Part shown: positions 52,657-63,191 of the stretch, piece after piece
Position numbering within the stretch: position 1 is the first letter of the stretch
Layout: every line of letters starts with the position of its first letter
DNA from: Pseudomonas sp. LS44
GTDB taxonomy: Bacteria > Pseudomonadota > Gammaproteobacteria > Pseudomonadales > Pseudomonadaceae
Assembly: GCF_024730785.1 (NCBI RefSeq)
Contig: NZ_CP102830.1
Location: 3,634,001-3,698,000 of the forward strand
Direction of reading: 5' to 3'
DNA length: 64,000 nt
Translations under genes and position numbers: made by a program
The notes under the pieces: generated by a model
What the model was told of the DNA's origin: nothing
Database searches by the model: none
What the model saw: the letters and a program-made list of their open reading frames with translations, nothing else

Positions 52657-55062
52657 TCAGGCTTCGGTTTTACCCGCCGGCTGATAGAGCAGCCAGGCTT
52701 CGAGCAGCAACTGCAGGGCATCGAACTTCACCGGCTTGGCCAGGTAATCGCTCATCCCCGCAGCCAAACAGCGCTCGCGATCGCCGCTGTGGCTGTGCGC
52801 GGTGATCGCCAGCACTGGCAGATCTGCGCAACCCGGCAATGCGCGCAACGCCCGGCACGTGGCGAAGCCATCCATCACCGGCATCTGGCAATCGAGCAGC
52901 ACCGCGTCGGCGCGTTCTTCACGCAACAGGTCGAGGGCTTGCGCGCCGTTGTCGGCACAACGCACCTGATAACCGAGCTTAAGGAGCATGCCGCGGGTCA
53001 CCAGTTGGTTGATCGCATTGTCCTCGACGACCAGCACCGTGCATTGCTCGGGATGCCGAAACCGCGCGCCGCTCGGGCGTTTCGGTTCGAGCGCCTGCGC
53101 CACCTGGGCCGGCAGGGAGAGTGGCAGGGATATCTGGAAACGGCTGCCCTTACCCGGTGAGGATTGATGGTCGAGTACGCCGCCGAGCAAACCGACCAGC
53201 TGGCGGCAGATCGCCAGACCGACACCCAGGCCACCATAGGCGCGCGTCATCGAGCCATCCAGTTGATGGAAGCGTTGATACAGGCCGGAGTCGGCGACCG
53301 CAAAGCCGATCCCGGTGTCGACCACCTCGATGCACAGCGGCAGGTTTTCCTGCTCGGTCCGCGCCCGCCGAACGCGCAAGCGCACGCCGCCGCTGGCGGT
53401 GAATTTGATCGCGTTGTCGAGCAGATAGCCGATGCACTGGGCCAACTTGCCGGCATCACCTTCCAGGGTGTCGGGCAGACTGTCATCCAGCTCCACGACA
53501 AAACTCAGCCCCTTGACCTCGGCGTGCGGGGCGAACTGGGCGCGCACACCGTCGAACAGCCCACGTAGGCTGAACGGCTCGCGCCGGGGGTAGAGCTTGC
53601 CGGCCTGCAGTTCGGTGAGGGCGAGGATGTCGTTGACCATCCGCATCATGTCGCGCGCCGAGCTGGCCGCAGTCTTCTGGTACTGCGCCAGCTCGCTGTC
53701 CAGCGCCACCGTCTGCATCAGTTCCAGCGAACCGATCACCCCGTTCATCGGCGTGCGCAGCTCATGGGTGACTGTGGCGAGGAACTCGTCCTTGAGACGG
53801 TTGCTGTTGGCCAGCTCCTGGTTCAGCGCCTCCAGCTTGCGCCCGGACTCGTAGAGAATCCGCGCGCGCTCCTCCTTCATCGCGTTGATGCGGTCGGCCA
53901 GCGCCAGCGACAGCAGACCGACTTCGATCGCCGAACCAATCTGGCTGGCATACATGGTCAGGAACATGTTCGGCAGATAGCCCAGGACCATCAGGGTGTT
54001 GACGATGCCGCCGAGCAGGAAGGCGCTCCAGGCGATGATGAAATAACGCGCCACGCGCATGCCGCGGCGCCAGGCGGAAATGCCCGCGGTGAAGATCACT
54101 ACGGTGAACAGCAGGGCCACCGTGGTCGCCCAGCGCAGCGACAAGCCGTAGCTGGCGGTGAGCGCCAGGGCCATCGCCAAGCCCCCCAGCCCCATCATCG
54201 TGCACAGGCTGCGATCGACCCACGGGCTGTGCTCGGCGGTATGCAGGAAGCTGCGCGCGAACTGGCTGCCGAACAGCGCCGCCGAGCCGATCAAAAAAGG
54301 CGTCGCGGCGTTCGCCAACCAGGGACTGTTGGGCCAGAAATACTCGATGCCGGCGCCATTCACCGACACTTGATACAAGCCGAACGAGGCGATATAGAAG
54401 ATGTAATACAGGTAGCTGGTGTCGCGCACACTCAGATAGATGAACAGGTTGTAGATCAGCATCACCAGCAACACGCCGTAGATGATGCCAAGCACATAGA
54501 TGCGCCCCGGCTGCGCCTCCAGATAAGCTGTCGGCGCCCACAGGCTGAGCGGTGCCTGGATCGAACCCTGGCTTTGCAGGCGCAAGTACACGCGCTGCGG
54601 CTGACCCGGCTGCAGGTTGAGTTCGAAGAGATAGTTGTTCTGGCGAATCTGCCGGCTGGAGAACGGCAGCGCGTCGCCGGTGCGCTGGATAAGCTGGAAG
54701 CCGCCACGCTCATCGGCCAGGTACAGATCGACATGGTCGAGCGGCGGGTAGGCCAGCTCCAGCAACCAGGCCTGCTGACCACGCGACACTTGCGGGCGAA
54801 AGTTCAAATCCACGCGCAACCAGAACACCGAGCGCGAATAACCGGCGTTCAGGACATCCTGATCCAGACGGCGGAAGCTGGTTTGCAGGGCGGACGAGGT
54901 GATTTCGTCGATGTTGGCGTCGCCGCGCACGTCTTCGAACACGTAGACATGGCGACCGAGTAGGAGTTGGCGCGTGTGTTCGTCGAACTCGACAGCGCCG
55001 GCAAGGCTCGGGGAAAAGAAGTTCGCCAGCAAACAGAACATGAGAAACAGGCTATGCCGCAT
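52657..55062 (-). CDS. ladS: LadS hybrid sensor kinase (7TMR-DISM, HisKA, HATPase, receiver)
   Basis: An 801-aa inner-membrane protein: signal peptide (about 1-23), periplasmic 7TMR-DISM extracellular domain 2 (about 30-165), seven TM helices (about 180-385), HisKA with His433 in TVTHELRTPMN, HATPase (LDNAIKFT, DTGIGF, GLGVGLAICRQL), and a receiver with Asp724 in LLDCQMPVMDGF. P. aeruginosa LadS (about 795 aa) has the same order and the same divergent neighbour thiD. It feeds the GacS/GacA-RsmA pathway towards biofilm and chronic-type traits in response to calcium. The frame runs to 55200, but MRHSLFLMFCLLANFF with GGGGGC upstream marks 55062. Conserved His and Asp suggest it is functional. 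Confidence 0.93.
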   Translation of the reverse strand: MRHSLFLMFCLLANFFSPSLAGAVEFDEHTRQLLLGRHVYVFEDVRGDANIDEITSSALQTSFRRLDQDVLNAGYSRSVFWLRVDLNFRPQVSRGQQAWLLELAYPPLDHVDLYLADERGGFQLIQRTGDALPFSSRQIRQNNYLFELNLQPGQPQRVYLRLQSQGSIQAPLSLWAPTAYLEAQPGRIYVLGIIYGVLLVMLIYNLFIYLSVRDTSYLYYIFYIASFGLYQVSVNGAGIEYFWPNSPWLANAATPFLIGSAALFGSQFARSFLHTAEHSPWVDRSLCTMMGLGGLAMALALTASYGLSLRWATTVALLFTVVIFTAGISAWRRGMRVARYFIIAWSAFLLGGIVNTLMVLGYLPNMFLTMYASQIGSAIEVGLLSLALADRINAMKEERARILYESGRKLEALNQELANSNRLKDEFLATVTHELRTPMNGVIGSLELMQTVALDSELAQYQKTAASSARDMMRMVNDILALTELQAGKLYPRREPFSLRGLFDGVRAQFAPHAEVKGLSFVVELDDSLPDTLEGDAGKLAQCIGYLLDNAIKFTASGGVRLRVRRARTEQENLPLCIEVVDTGIGFAVADSGLYQRFHQLDGSMTRAYGGLGVGLAICRQLVGLLGGVLDHQSSPGKGSRFQISLPLSLPAQVAQALEPKRPSGARFRHPEQCTVLVVEDNAINQLVTRGMLLKLGYQVRCADNGAQALDLLREERADAVLLDCQMPVMDGFATCRALRALPGCADLPVLAITAHSHSGDRERCLAAGMSDYLAKPVKFDALQLLLEAWLLYQPAGKTEA

Positions 55063-55260
55063 GCTGCCCCCGCAAAGTCCTGTCGCGCTGCGTCGGAGAC
55101 TCCTCCCCATAGTGATGCCGGTGCGCAGAACCTGATTATTAGAAGGCCGACACTTTAACATAGCGATCTGGACGGAATACCGCCTGTCGGTGTCCGGCAA
55201 ATAGCTGACAACCCGGTCAATAAAGCCCCGAATAACGGAAAAATGATAAGCTCGCGCACC

Positions 55261-56055
55261 ATGACGACCTATACCTCACGCCCCGTTGTTCTCTGCCTCT
55301 CCGGCCACGACCCTAGTGGCGGCGCCGGTCTGCAGGCGGATATCGAAGCCCTGCTCGCTCAGGGTTGCCACGCCGCTCCGACGGTCACCGCACTCACCGT
55401 GCAGGACACCGTCAACGTCTCCGACTTTCGCGTGCTCGACCGCGAATGGGTGCTCGCCCAGGCCCATGCGGTGATCGCCGACCTGCCGGTCGCCGCAGTC
55501 AAACTGGGCATGCTCGGCTCGGTGCAGATGGTCGAAACCGTGCTGGAAATCATGCAGCGCCTGCCGGGCGTGCCATTGGTCTGCGATCCGGTGTTGCGCG
55601 CCGGCGGCGGCGGTGCGCTGGGCAAGGATGAAGTCGGCTACGCGATGCGCGAGCGACTGTTCCCGATCGCCAGCATCGCCACGCCGAATTTGCCGGAAGC
55701 GCGCATCCTCGCCGAATTGCCAGACGGCAGCGCCGATCAGTGCGCGGAGAAGCTGCTGCCGTATATCCAACACCTGCTGATCACCGGCGGCCACGGCGAC
55801 GAGAGCGAAGTGCATAACCGCCTGTACTCCCGCGACGGCAGCCAGCACACCTTCACCTGCCAGCGCTTGCCAGGCAGCTACCATGGCTCGGGCTGCACCC
55901 TGGCCAGCGCCTTGGCCGGTCGCCTGGCGCACGGCGAAAACCTGGTCAGCGCGGTGCAAACGGCGCTGGCCTATACCTGGCGCACCCTGCGCGATGCCGA
56001 GCAACCGGGCCGCGGGCAGTTCGTGCCGCGCCGCCTGCCGCTGGATGACCTTTGA
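55261..56055 (+). CDS. thiD: hydroxymethylpyrimidine (phosphate) kinase ThiD
   Basis: A 264-aa ribokinase-fold enzyme phosphorylating HMP and HMP-P for thiamine synthesis. Motifs: [18 protein letters not shown] (substrate/ATP, about 13-30), [11 protein letters not shown], and the anion-hole/base loop [15 protein letters not shown] (about 207-221, Asp usual position replaced by Ser-Gly-Ser-Gly-Cys type as in Pseudomonas ThiD). ATG 55243 is also in frame; 55261 fits the family N-terminus. No TPP riboswitch is visible in the 198-bp gap to ladS. Forms thiD-thiE-hemL. Confidence 0.93.
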   Translation: MTTYTSRPVVLCLSGHDPSGGAGLQADIEALLAQGCHAAPTVTALTVQDTVNVSDFRVLDREWVLAQAHAVIADLPVAAVKLGMLGSVQMVETVLEIMQRLPGVPLVCDPVLRAGGGGALGKDEVGYAMRERLFPIASIATPNLPEARILAELPDGSADQCAEKLLPYIQHLLITGGHGDESEVHNRLYSRDGSQHTFTCQRLPGSYHGSGCTLASALAGRLAHGENLVSAVQTALAYTWRTLRDAEQPGRGQFVPRRLPLDDL

Positions 56056-56068
56056 TGGAAAGCTGTTC

Positions 56069-56704
56069 GTGAGCCATTCCGTGCGCGGCCTGTATGCGAT
56101 TACCGACAGCCAACTGCTGGCTGGCGGCAAGCTGTTGCCCTACGTCGAAGCCGCGCTGGCCGGTGGCGCCCGACTGTTGCAGTACCGCGACAAGTCCACC
56201 GACACCGGCCGACGCCGGGACGAAGCCGGCGCGTTGGCCGATCTCTGCGCACGCTACGAAGCAACGCTGCTGATCAACGACGACCTCGAACTGGCCGCGC
56301 AACTCGGCGCTGGCGTGCACCTCGGCCAGGACGATGGTTCACTCGCCGTCGCCCGTCAGCGCCTCGGCCCGCAGGCCATAGTTGGCGCCACCTGCCATGC
56401 ACAGCTGGAACTCGCCGCCCAAGCCGTCGCCGATGGCGCCAGCTATATCGCCTTCGGCCGCTTCTTCAATTCGACCACCAAACCCGGTGCACCAGCCGCC
56501 AACGTCGAACTGCTGGATGAGGCGCGGCGCCGCTTCACACTGCCGATCGTCGCGATTGGCGGCATCAGCCACACCAATGCCGCCGCCCTGATCGCCCGCG
56601 GCGCCAGCTCGATCGCGGTGATCCATGCGCTATTCGCCGCCGACTCAGCCCTCGAAGTCGAACTCCGCGCGCGCGCCTTCAGCGCCCTGTTCGACACTCA
56701 TTGA
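56069..56704 (+). CDS. thiE: thiamine-phosphate synthase ThiE
   Basis: A 211-aa TIM barrel joining HMP-PP and thiazole phosphate to thiamine phosphate. Motifs: LLQYRDKS (about 38-45), [19 protein letters not shown], the phosphate loop [18 protein letters not shown] and VAIGGIS. Start: GTG at 56069, 13 bp after the thiD stop, gives the family N-terminus [12 protein letters not shown]. An ATG at 56045 would overlap thiD by 11 bp and is the alternative. Co-transcribed with thiD and probably hemL. Confidence 0.93.
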   Translation: MSHSVRGLYAITDSQLLAGGKLLPYVEAALAGGARLLQYRDKSTDTGRRRDEAGALADLCARYEATLLINDDLELAAQLGAGVHLGQDDGSLAVARQRLGPQAIVGATCHAQLELAAQAVADGASYIAFGRFFNSTTKPGAPAANVELLDEARRRFTLPIVAIGGISHTNAAALIARGASSIAVIHALFAADSALEVELRARAFSALFDTH

Positions 56705-56726
56705 TTCCGCTTTAGAGAGCCTCGCC

Positions 56727-58010
56727 ATGTCCCGTTCGGAAACCCTGTTCGCCAACGCCCAGAAACACATCCCCGGCGGCGTCAACTCGCCGGTGCGCGC
56801 GTTCAAGAGCGTCGGTGGCACGCCGCTGTTCTTCAAGCACGCCGCCGGCGCCTACGTCACCGACGAGGACGACAAGCGCTATGTCGACTATGTCGGCTCC
56901 TGGGGCCCGATGATCCTCGGCCACAGCCACCCGGACGTCCTCGAGGCGGTGCGCAAGCAGCTCGAACACGGCCTCTCCTACGGCGCGCCGACCGCGCTGG
57001 AAGTGGAGATGGCCGACCTGGTCTGCACGCTGGTGCCGTCGATGGAAATGGTACGCATGGTCAGCTCCGGCACCGAGGCGACCATGAGCGCCATCCGTCT
57101 GGCTCGAGGCTTCACCGGCCGCGACAGCATCATCAAGTTCGAAGGCTGCTACCACGGCCATTCCGACAGCCTGCTGGTCAAAGCCGGCTCCGGCGCCCTG
57201 ACCCAAGGCGTGCCGAATTCCGCTGGCGTGCCGGCGGCCTTCGCCAAACACACCCTGACTCTGCCGTTCAACGATCTTGATGCGGTAGAAGAATGCCTGG
57301 CCGCAGTCGGTCAGGAGGTCGCGTGCATCATCGTCGAACCAGTGGCCGGCAATATGAACTGCGTACCGCCGGCGCCGGGCTTTCTCGAAGGCCTGCGTGA
57401 ACAATGCGACAAACATGGTGTGGTGCTGATTTTCGACGAAGTGATGACCGGCTTCCGCGTCGCCCTCGGCGGCGCCCAGGCGCACTACGGCATCGCTCCG
57501 GACCTGTCGACTTTCGGCAAGATCATCGGCGGCGGCATGCCGGTCGGCTGCTTCGGCGGCAAGCGCGAGATCATGGAGCGGATCGCCCCGCTCGGCCCGG
57601 TCTACCAAGCCGGCACCTTGTCCGGTAACCCGTTGGCGATGGCCGCCGGCCTGACCACCCTCAAACTGATCAGCCGTCCGGGCTTCCATGCCGAGCTGAG
57701 CGACTACACCAGCCATCTACTGCAAGGCCTGCAGAATCGCGCCGATGCGGCCGGCATCCCGTTCGTCACCACTCAGGCCGGCGGCATGTTTGGCCTGTAT
57801 TTCAGCGGGGCCGACGATATCGTTACCTTCGCCGACGTAATGACCAGCGATGCCGAGCGTTTCAAGCGCTTCTTCCACCTGATGCTGGATGGTGGCGTGT
57901 ACCTGGCACCGAGTGCCTATGAGGCCGGTTTCACCTCCATCGCCCACGGCGATGCCGAGCTGAAGATCACCTTGGATGCCGCCGAGCGCGCCTTCGCTGC
58001 ACTGAAATGA
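56727..58010 (+). CDS. hemL: glutamate-1-semialdehyde 2,1-aminomutase
   Basis: A 427-aa class III PLP enzyme making 5-aminolevulinate, the first dedicated tetrapyrrole precursor. The PLP lysine is Lys265 in [31 protein letters not shown] holds the PLP-binding Asp; [15 protein letters not shown] is the N-terminal substrate segment. It lies 22 bp after thiE, so one transcript likely covers thiD-thiE-hemL. ATG 56727 matches family starts; the frame extends further upstream through the thiE region. Confidence 0.96.
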   Translation: MSRSETLFANAQKHIPGGVNSPVRAFKSVGGTPLFFKHAAGAYVTDEDDKRYVDYVGSWGPMILGHSHPDVLEAVRKQLEHGLSYGAPTALEVEMADLVCTLVPSMEMVRMVSSGTEATMSAIRLARGFTGRDSIIKFEGCYHGHSDSLLVKAGSGALTQGVPNSAGVPAAFAKHTLTLPFNDLDAVEECLAAVGQEVACIIVEPVAGNMNCVPPAPGFLEGLREQCDKHGVVLIFDEVMTGFRVALGGAQAHYGIAPDLSTFGKIIGGGMPVGCFGGKREIMERIAPLGPVYQAGTLSGNPLAMAAGLTTLKLISRPGFHAELSDYTSHLLQGLQNRADAAGIPFVTTQAGGMFGLYFSGADDIVTFADVMTSDAERFKRFFHLMLDGGVYLAPSAYEAGFTSIAHGDAELKITLDAAERAFAALK

Positions 58011-58165
58011 GGCGCACTGCGCCGATGGCCAGGCCGTTGATCGTCGGCGCAGAAAAGCAAGTAAAGCCTTTGTAAGAACGAGCCCGCTTATTTCATAATG
58101 TGAAAGCCGACGCGTTTCGTCGGTGGGCCTACCGCCCGCTCGGTTTTTGAGGCGTCTGGATTTCC

Positions 58166-58732
58166 ATGAATCGCACCGGCCGCAGCCTGTTCTGGGGCTG
58201 CCTGATGCTTATCCTGCCCCTGCTGGCTCAAGCGGGCGGTAACTCCCTGCTGATTCCAGCGACTGGCCGCTGCACGCTGAATACCGCGCCCGAAGCCCTG
58301 GCCGACGCGCTGTCCACCTGCCGGCAAGCCGCGCAAAACGGCGACGTACAGGCCGAGTACGAGCTCGGCGAGTTCTATTACGACGGCCAACGCGCTCCAC
58401 GCGATCTCAGTCAAGCATTGAACTGGTTCGAACAAGCCTCGCTACAAGGCCACGCGCTGGCTCAATCACGTCTGGGGATGATGTTCTTCCGCGGCGAAGG
58501 CGTGCCAGCCAACAATGTGCAGGCCTATATCGTGCTGAAGATGGCTGCCGTCAACGGCGCCGAAGACGCCATGGATAGCGCCGACCTGGTCGCCGCGCAG
58601 ATGCGCAGCGATGAACTGGAAATTGCTACTCAGGTACTAGGGCAAATCTTCCGCAGTTATCTGCAAGAGTTGCAGACCGCCGACGGCACCACACCGTTCG
58701 CCCCGCTACCGCCGCCACCCCTGTCGCCCTGA
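58166..58732 (+). CDS. exported SEL1-repeat protein
   Basis: A 188-aa protein with signal peptide (FWGCLMLILPLLAQA, cleavage near residue 23) and two to three Sel1-like helical repeats (AEYELGEFYYDGQRAPRDLS, AQSRLGMMFFRGEGVPANNV). The C-terminus is Pro-rich (PFAPLPPPPLSP). Sel1 repeats mediate protein contacts; the partner is unknown. The same position, between hemL and the DUF1820 gene, is occupied by a homologue in P. aeruginosa (PA3978). Confidence 0.85.
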   Translation: MNRTGRSLFWGCLMLILPLLAQAGGNSLLIPATGRCTLNTAPEALADALSTCRQAAQNGDVQAEYELGEFYYDGQRAPRDLSQALNWFEQASLQGHALAQSRLGMMFFRGEGVPANNVQAYIVLKMAAVNGAEDAMDSADLVAAQMRSDELEIATQVLGQIFRSYLQELQTADGTTPFAPLPPPPLSP

Positions 58733-58775
58733 CGCCGGACAGGTAAAGCCGGCCGCTCAGCCTGTCTCCTAGCGC

Positions 58776-59099
58776 TTACTTTTCCGGCATTGGCACCGGA
58801 AACGGCATGACGTTGCTGCTGCCACGTGCTTCGCTGATTTTCGGGATACCCAGGCGCTCGACTTCATCGATGCGCACGATGGCATGCATCGGCAGGAAGC
58901 TGCGCACCACACCGTCGAACTGCGCCTTGAGCTTTTCCTCGCTGGGATCGACCACTACTTGGGTGCGCTCACCGAAAACCAGCTCCTCCACCTCGAGAAA
59001 ACCCCACAGATCGCTTTGATAGATCTGTTTGGCGTAGATCTCGAAGACCTGGCCCTGGTTAAGAAAAATCACCTTGTAGATGGGTTCGCGCTTGCTCAT
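58776..59099 (-). CDS. DUF1820 family protein
   Basis: A 107-aa cytosolic protein (PIYKVIFLNQGQVFEIYAKQ ... DLWGFLEVEELVFG ... KLKAQFDGVVRSFLPMHAIVRIDEVE). Members are conserved in Gammaproteobacteria near miaB and have no assigned function. The fold looks like a small beta-rich domain. It is divergent from miaB with a 129-bp shared promoter region. Confidence 0.88.
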   Translation of the reverse strand: MSKREPIYKVIFLNQGQVFEIYAKQIYQSDLWGFLEVEELVFGERTQVVVDPSEEKLKAQFDGVVRSFLPMHAIVRIDEVERLGIPKISEARGSSNVMPFPVPMPEK

Positions 59100-59190
59100 A
59101 AAAGGAAGACTGACGGCGGGGAAAAATGAGGGCGCGCATCATACCACAGGGTTCCGACGCACTACGCTAGGAAGCCAGCCGCGCGCGCCC

Positions 59191-59196
59191 TATAAT
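59191..59196 (+). promoter_or_regulatory. candidate -10 box of miaB
   Basis: A consensus TATAAT lies 33 bp upstream of the miaB ATG in a GC-rich context. No good -35 box is visible at 16-18 bp spacing, so only the -10 is supported. Confidence 0.4.
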
Positions 59197-59228
59197 GCGC
59201 GGTCCTGTGAACCTGCCGACGAACGCGC

Positions 59229-60584
59229 ATGACCAAGAAGCTTTACATCGAAACCCACGGTTGCCAGATGAACGAGTACGACAGCTCGCGCATGGTCGAT
59301 TTGCTGGGCGAACATCAGGCTCTGGAAGTCACGGAGAATCCGGCCGAAGCCGACGTGATCCTGCTCAACACCTGCTCGATTCGCGAGCGCGCCCAAGAGA
59401 AAGTGTTCTCCCAGCTGGGCCGCTGGCGCGAGTTGAAGCTGGCCAACCCGGACCTGGTGATTGGCGTCGGCGGCTGCGTGGCCAGCCAGGAAGGCGCCGC
59501 GATCCGCGACCGCGCACCCTACGTCGACGTGGTCTTCGGCCCGCAAACCCTGCACCGCTTGCCGGAGATGATCGACGCCGCGCGCAGCACCAAGACCGCG
59601 CAGGTCGACATCTCCTTCCCCGAAATCGAAAAATTCGATCGCCTGCCCGAACCGCGCGTCGAGGGCCCCAGCGCCTTCGTGTCGATCATGGAAGGCTGCA
59701 GCAAATACTGCACGTTCTGCGTGGTGCCCTATACCCGCGGCGAAGAAGTCAGCCGCCCGCTCGACGATGTGCTGGCCGAGGTCATTCACCTGGCCGAGCA
59801 CGGCGTGCGTGAAGTGACGCTGCTTGGCCAGAACGTCAACGGCTACCGCGGCGCCACCCAGGATGGCCGCATCGCCGATTTTGCCGAGCTGATCCGCATC
59901 GTCGCGACCATCGACGGCATCGACCGCATCCGCTACACCACGTCGCACCCGCTGGAATTTTCCGACGCACTGATCGCCGCGCACGCCGAAGTGCCGGAGC
60001 TGGTCAAATTCGTCCACCTGCCGGTGCAGGCCGGCTCCGACCGGATTCTCGCCGCGATGAAACGCAATCACACCGCGCTTGAGTACAAGTCGCGGATCCG
60101 CAAGCTGCGCGCCGCGGTGCCGGACATCTGCATCAGCTCGGACTTCATCGTCGGCTTCCCCGGCGAGAGCGAAAAAGACTTCGAGCAGACCATGAAGCTT
60201 ATCGAGGACGTTGGCTTCGACTTCTCCTATTCCTTCATCTACAGCTCGCGACCCGGCACTCCAGCCGCGGACATGCTCGATGAAACCCCGGAAGAGCTGA
60301 AGAAGCAGCGCCTGAACATCCTCCAGCAACGCATCAACCAGCACGGCTTCGAGATCAGCCGACGGATGGTTGGCAGCGTTCAGCGCATCCTGGTCAACGA
60401 TTATTCCAAACGCGACCCTGGCATGCTCACCGGCCGCACCGAGAATAATCGAATCGTCAACTTCCGCTGCGACAATCCCCGCCTGATTGGCCAGTTCGTC
60501 GATGTGCATATCGACGAGGCGTATCCCCACTCACTGCGCGGCTCGCTGCGTGGCGACGGCGCGCATGCCACGACCTTGCACTAA
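59229..60584 (+). CDS. miaB: tRNA-2-methylthio-N6-dimethylallyladenosine synthase MiaB
   Basis: A 451-aa radical-SAM methylthiotransferase modifying i6A37 to ms2i6A37 in tRNAs reading U-starting codons. UPF0004 domain with auxiliary-cluster cysteines Cys12, Cys49 and Cys83; radical-SAM cysteines Cys157, Cys161 and Cys164 in CSKYCTFC; C-terminal TRAM domain (about 378-440). All six cysteines are present. It begins the conserved miaB-ybeZ-ybeY-corC-lnt order. Confidence 0.97.
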   Translation: MTKKLYIETHGCQMNEYDSSRMVDLLGEHQALEVTENPAEADVILLNTCSIRERAQEKVFSQLGRWRELKLANPDLVIGVGGCVASQEGAAIRDRAPYVDVVFGPQTLHRLPEMIDAARSTKTAQVDISFPEIEKFDRLPEPRVEGPSAFVSIMEGCSKYCTFCVVPYTRGEEVSRPLDDVLAEVIHLAEHGVREVTLLGQNVNGYRGATQDGRIADFAELIRIVATIDGIDRIRYTTSHPLEFSDALIAAHAEVPELVKFVHLPVQAGSDRILAAMKRNHTALEYKSRIRKLRAAVPDICISSDFIVGFPGESEKDFEQTMKLIEDVGFDFSYSFIYSSRPGTPAADMLDETPEELKKQRLNILQQRINQHGFEISRRMVGSVQRILVNDYSKRDPGMLTGRTENNRIVNFRCDNPRLIGQFVDVHIDEAYPHSLRGSLRGDGAHATTLH

Positions 60585-60671
60585 AGCCGCAGGCGCTGCG
60601 ACTTTCACAGTCGCGCGCCTGGGTTTATTCTTCGTCTTATCACCCCAGCCGACTGGCGGCCTCACACCACA

Positions 60672-61676
60672 TTGAACGCACCCACACAGCCTCTTCGCTT
60701 CACCCTCGAACCTTTCGAAGCGCTCCGCTTCGCCAACCTCAGCGGACAGTTCGATGCGCATTTGCGCCTGATCGAACAGCGCATGGGCATCGAAATCCGC
60801 AATCGCGGTAACCAATTCGAACTGCTTGGCGCGGTGGAAAAAACCCACGCCGCCGAGCAACTGCTGCGCCGCCTGTACCGCGAGACGCAGGCGACTGAAC
60901 TGTCGCCGGACATGGTCCATCTGTTCCTGCAGGAATCCGGCATCGAAGAGCTGGTCAATCCCAGCGTCGAGCCCAGTGTCACCCTGCGCACACGCAAGGG
61001 CAGCATCCGCCCGCGCGGCGCTAACCAGCAGCGCTACGTCAAATCGATCCTCGAGCACGATATCAATTTCGGCATCGGCCCAGCCGGTACTGGCAAGACC
61101 TACCTGGCGGTAGCCTGCGCGGTGGATGCCCTGGAGCGTGAGCAGATCAGACGCATCCTGCTGGTGCGTCCAGCGGTCGAAGCGGGCGAGAAGCTCGGCT
61201 TCCTGCCAGGCGACCTGTCGCAGAAGATCGACCCGTACCTGCGTCCGCTATACGACGCGCTCTACGAAATGCTCGGTTTCGAGCAGGTCGCCAAGCTGAT
61301 CGAGAAACAGATCATTGAAGTCGCCCCGCTCGCCTACATGCGCGGTCGTACGCTGAACAACAGCTTCATCATCCTCGACGAAAGCCAGAACACCACTCTG
61401 GAACAGATGAAGATGTTCCTTACCCGGATCGGCTTCGGCTCCACCGCGGTGATCACCGGCGACATCACCCAGGTCGACCTGCCGCGCGGCACGCGCTCGG
61501 GTCTGACCCACGTGATCGATGTCCTGCACGAAGTTCCGGGCATCTCCTTTACCCACTTCAAATCCAAGGACGTGGTTCGCCACCCGCTGGTGCAACGGAT
61601 CGTCGAGGCCTATGAACGGTACGACAACCGTATGCACGGCAAGGTCGACGACGAGGCGAATGGCAACGATGCTTGA
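60672..61676 (+). CDS. ybeZ: PhoH-like ATPase YbeZ
   Basis: A 334-aa PhoH-family P-loop ATPase that acts with YbeY in rRNA maturation and ribosome quality. N-terminal KH-like region (about 1-110), then Walker [13 protein letters not shown] (about 137-148) and Walker [12 protein letters not shown] (about 235). The likely start is TTG (60672), giving [20 protein letters not shown]; no ATG fits the family N-terminus. The 3' end overlaps ybeY by 8 bp, so translation is coupled. Confidence 0.92.
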   Translation: MNAPTQPLRFTLEPFEALRFANLSGQFDAHLRLIEQRMGIEIRNRGNQFELLGAVEKTHAAEQLLRRLYRETQATELSPDMVHLFLQESGIEELVNPSVEPSVTLRTRKGSIRPRGANQQRYVKSILEHDINFGIGPAGTGKTYLAVACAVDALEREQIRRILLVRPAVEAGEKLGFLPGDLSQKIDPYLRPLYDALYEMLGFEQVAKLIEKQIIEVAPLAYMRGRTLNNSFIILDESQNTTLEQMKMFLTRIGFGSTAVITGDITQVDLPRGTRSGLTHVIDVLHEVPGISFTHFKSKDVVRHPLVQRIVEAYERYDNRMHGKVDDEANGNDA

Positions 61677-62124
61677 GCTGGATCTGCAGGTTGCCACCCA
61701 AACCGCTACGCCTACCATCAGCCAGTTCCAGCAATGGTGCGAACTGGCCCTGCGCCAGCGCAGCGCCGACTCCGAGCTGACCATCCGCTTGGTCGATGAA
61801 GCGGAAGCGCGCGAGCTGAACAGCACCTACCGGCACAAGGATTACGCCACCAACGTGCTGTCCTTCCCTGCCGAAGTTCCCGACGAATTATTGGATATCC
61901 CGCTGCTTGGCGACCTGGTGATTTGCGTTGCCGTCGTCGAGCGCGAAGCAGCGGAACAGGGCAAGACCAGCGAGGCGCATTGGGCGCATCTGGTCATCCA
62001 CGGCTGCCTGCATCTGCTCGGCTACGACCATATCGACGAAGTCGAAGCCGAAGAGATGGAAGCCCTGGAACGACAATTGCTGGCCGAACTGGGTCATCCC
62101 GACCCCTATCGCGATGACGAATAA
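61669..62124 (+). CDS. ybeY: endoribonuclease YbeY
   Basis: A 151-aa zinc-dependent RNase for 16S rRNA 3'-end maturation. The metal motif [11 protein letters not shown] (about residues 113-123) supplies three His. [28 protein letters not shown] is the conserved core, cited by its [14 protein letters not shown] part. Start: ATG 61669 ([10 protein letters not shown]) matches P. aeruginosa; ATG 61660 is three codons earlier. It overlaps ybeZ by 8 bp and is followed 21 bp later by corC. Confidence 0.95.
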   Translation: MLELDLQVATQTATPTISQFQQWCELALRQRSADSELTIRLVDEAEARELNSTYRHKDYATNVLSFPAEVPDELLDIPLLGDLVICVAVVEREAAEQGKTSEAHWAHLVIHGCLHLLGYDHIDEVEAEEMEALERQLLAELGHPDPYRDDE

Positions 62125-62145
62125 GCAAACACTGAGCAAGGACAT

Positions 62146-62985
62146 ATGAGCGAAGATCGATCGAGCAACGGGCACAGGTCCTGGCTGGGAAAAATCACCC
62201 AGGCCTTTGCCCATGAGCCGAAGAACCGCCAGGAGCTACTCGAGTTGCTGCGGGAAGCCCACCAGAACAAGCTGCTCGATAGCGAAGCATTGGCTATCGT
62301 CGAAGGCGCCATCCAGGTCGCCGATCTGCAGGTACGCGACATAATGGTGCCGCGCTCGCAGATGGTCAGCATCAAGGCCAGCCACATGCCCAGCGAGTTT
62401 CTCCCGGCGATCATCGAATCCGCCCACTCACGCTACCCGGTGTTTGGCGAAAGCCTCGATGACGTGATCGGCGTATTGCTCGCCAAGGACCTGCTGCCGC
62501 TGGTGCTGCAGAATGCCGACCAGGTCTTCAACCTCAAGGATCTGCTGCGCCCGGCGACCTTCGTGCCGGAGTCCAAGCGCCTCAATGTGCTGCTGCGCGA
62601 GTTCCGCGCCAACCACAACCACATGGCCATCGTCATCGACGAGTACGGCGGCGTCGCCGGCCTGGTGACCATCGAGGATGTGCTCGAGCAGATCGTTGGC
62701 GATATCGAGGACGAGCATGATGTTGAGGAAGACAGCTATATCAAGCCGCTGCCCAGTGGCGACTTCCTAGTCAAGGCACTGACGCCGATCGAGAACTTCA
62801 ACGAGACCTTCAAGGGCCAGTTCAGCGACGACGAGTTCGACACCGTCGGCGGCCTGGTGATGAGTTCCTTCGGCCACCTGCCCAAGCGCAACGAAGTGAC
62901 CGAGATCGGCGATTTCCGCTTCCGCGTGCTCAGCGCCGATAGCCGGCGGATTCACCTGCTGCGCCTGACGCCGCTGGATCAGTAG
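62146..62985 (+). CDS. corC: CorC/YbeX CBS-domain protein
   Basis: A 279-aa soluble protein with two CBS domains (about 66-185; VRDIMVPRSQMVSI at the first) and a C-terminal CorC_HlyC domain (about 195-275). It lacks the membrane DUF21 domain of longer CorB-type proteins. Traditionally linked to Mg2+/Co2+ efflux; E. coli YbeX also affects ribosome metabolism, matching its ybeZ-ybeY neighbours. AAGGA precedes the ATG. Confidence 0.93.
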   Translation: MSEDRSSNGHRSWLGKITQAFAHEPKNRQELLELLREAHQNKLLDSEALAIVEGAIQVADLQVRDIMVPRSQMVSIKASHMPSEFLPAIIESAHSRYPVFGESLDDVIGVLLAKDLLPLVLQNADQVFNLKDLLRPATFVPESKRLNVLLREFRANHNHMAIVIDEYGGVAGLVTIEDVLEQIVGDIEDEHDVEEDSYIKPLPSGDFLVKALTPIENFNETFKGQFSDDEFDTVGGLVMSSFGHLPKRNEVTEIGDFRFRVLSADSRRIHLLRLTPLDQ

Positions 62986-62997
62986 GTTTGCATCGCC

Positions 62998-63025
62998 TGG
63001 CGCTCGGCAACTCTGCCGAGCGCCA
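62998..63025. repeat. perfect 12-bp-arm stem-loop between corC and lnt
   Basis: TGGCGCTCGGCA and TGCCGAGCGCCA with a 4-nt ACTC loop, 13 bp after corC. There is no T run, so it is more likely an RNA-processing or stability element than a classic terminator. The rest of the 206-bp gap to lnt shows nothing recognisable. Confidence 0.65.
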
Positions 63026-63191
63026 GATTGACCCCGCCACGAGCACGCCTGTGAGCGCACCGGAGGCAGACCTCATGCCTGCCGCGCCCATGCTTCGAAT
63101 CACAGTCCATATCGCCAGCTCGCCTGGATTCCTGTAAATACGGTTCCCGCACGGCTCGACTCGCCCTTTCCAATCCAAGGACCTGCACACG

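Noticed and set aside
55063..55260. TPP riboswitch upstream of thiD.
   Set aside because: No CUGAGA thi-box element or matching stems could be found in the ladS-thiD gap.
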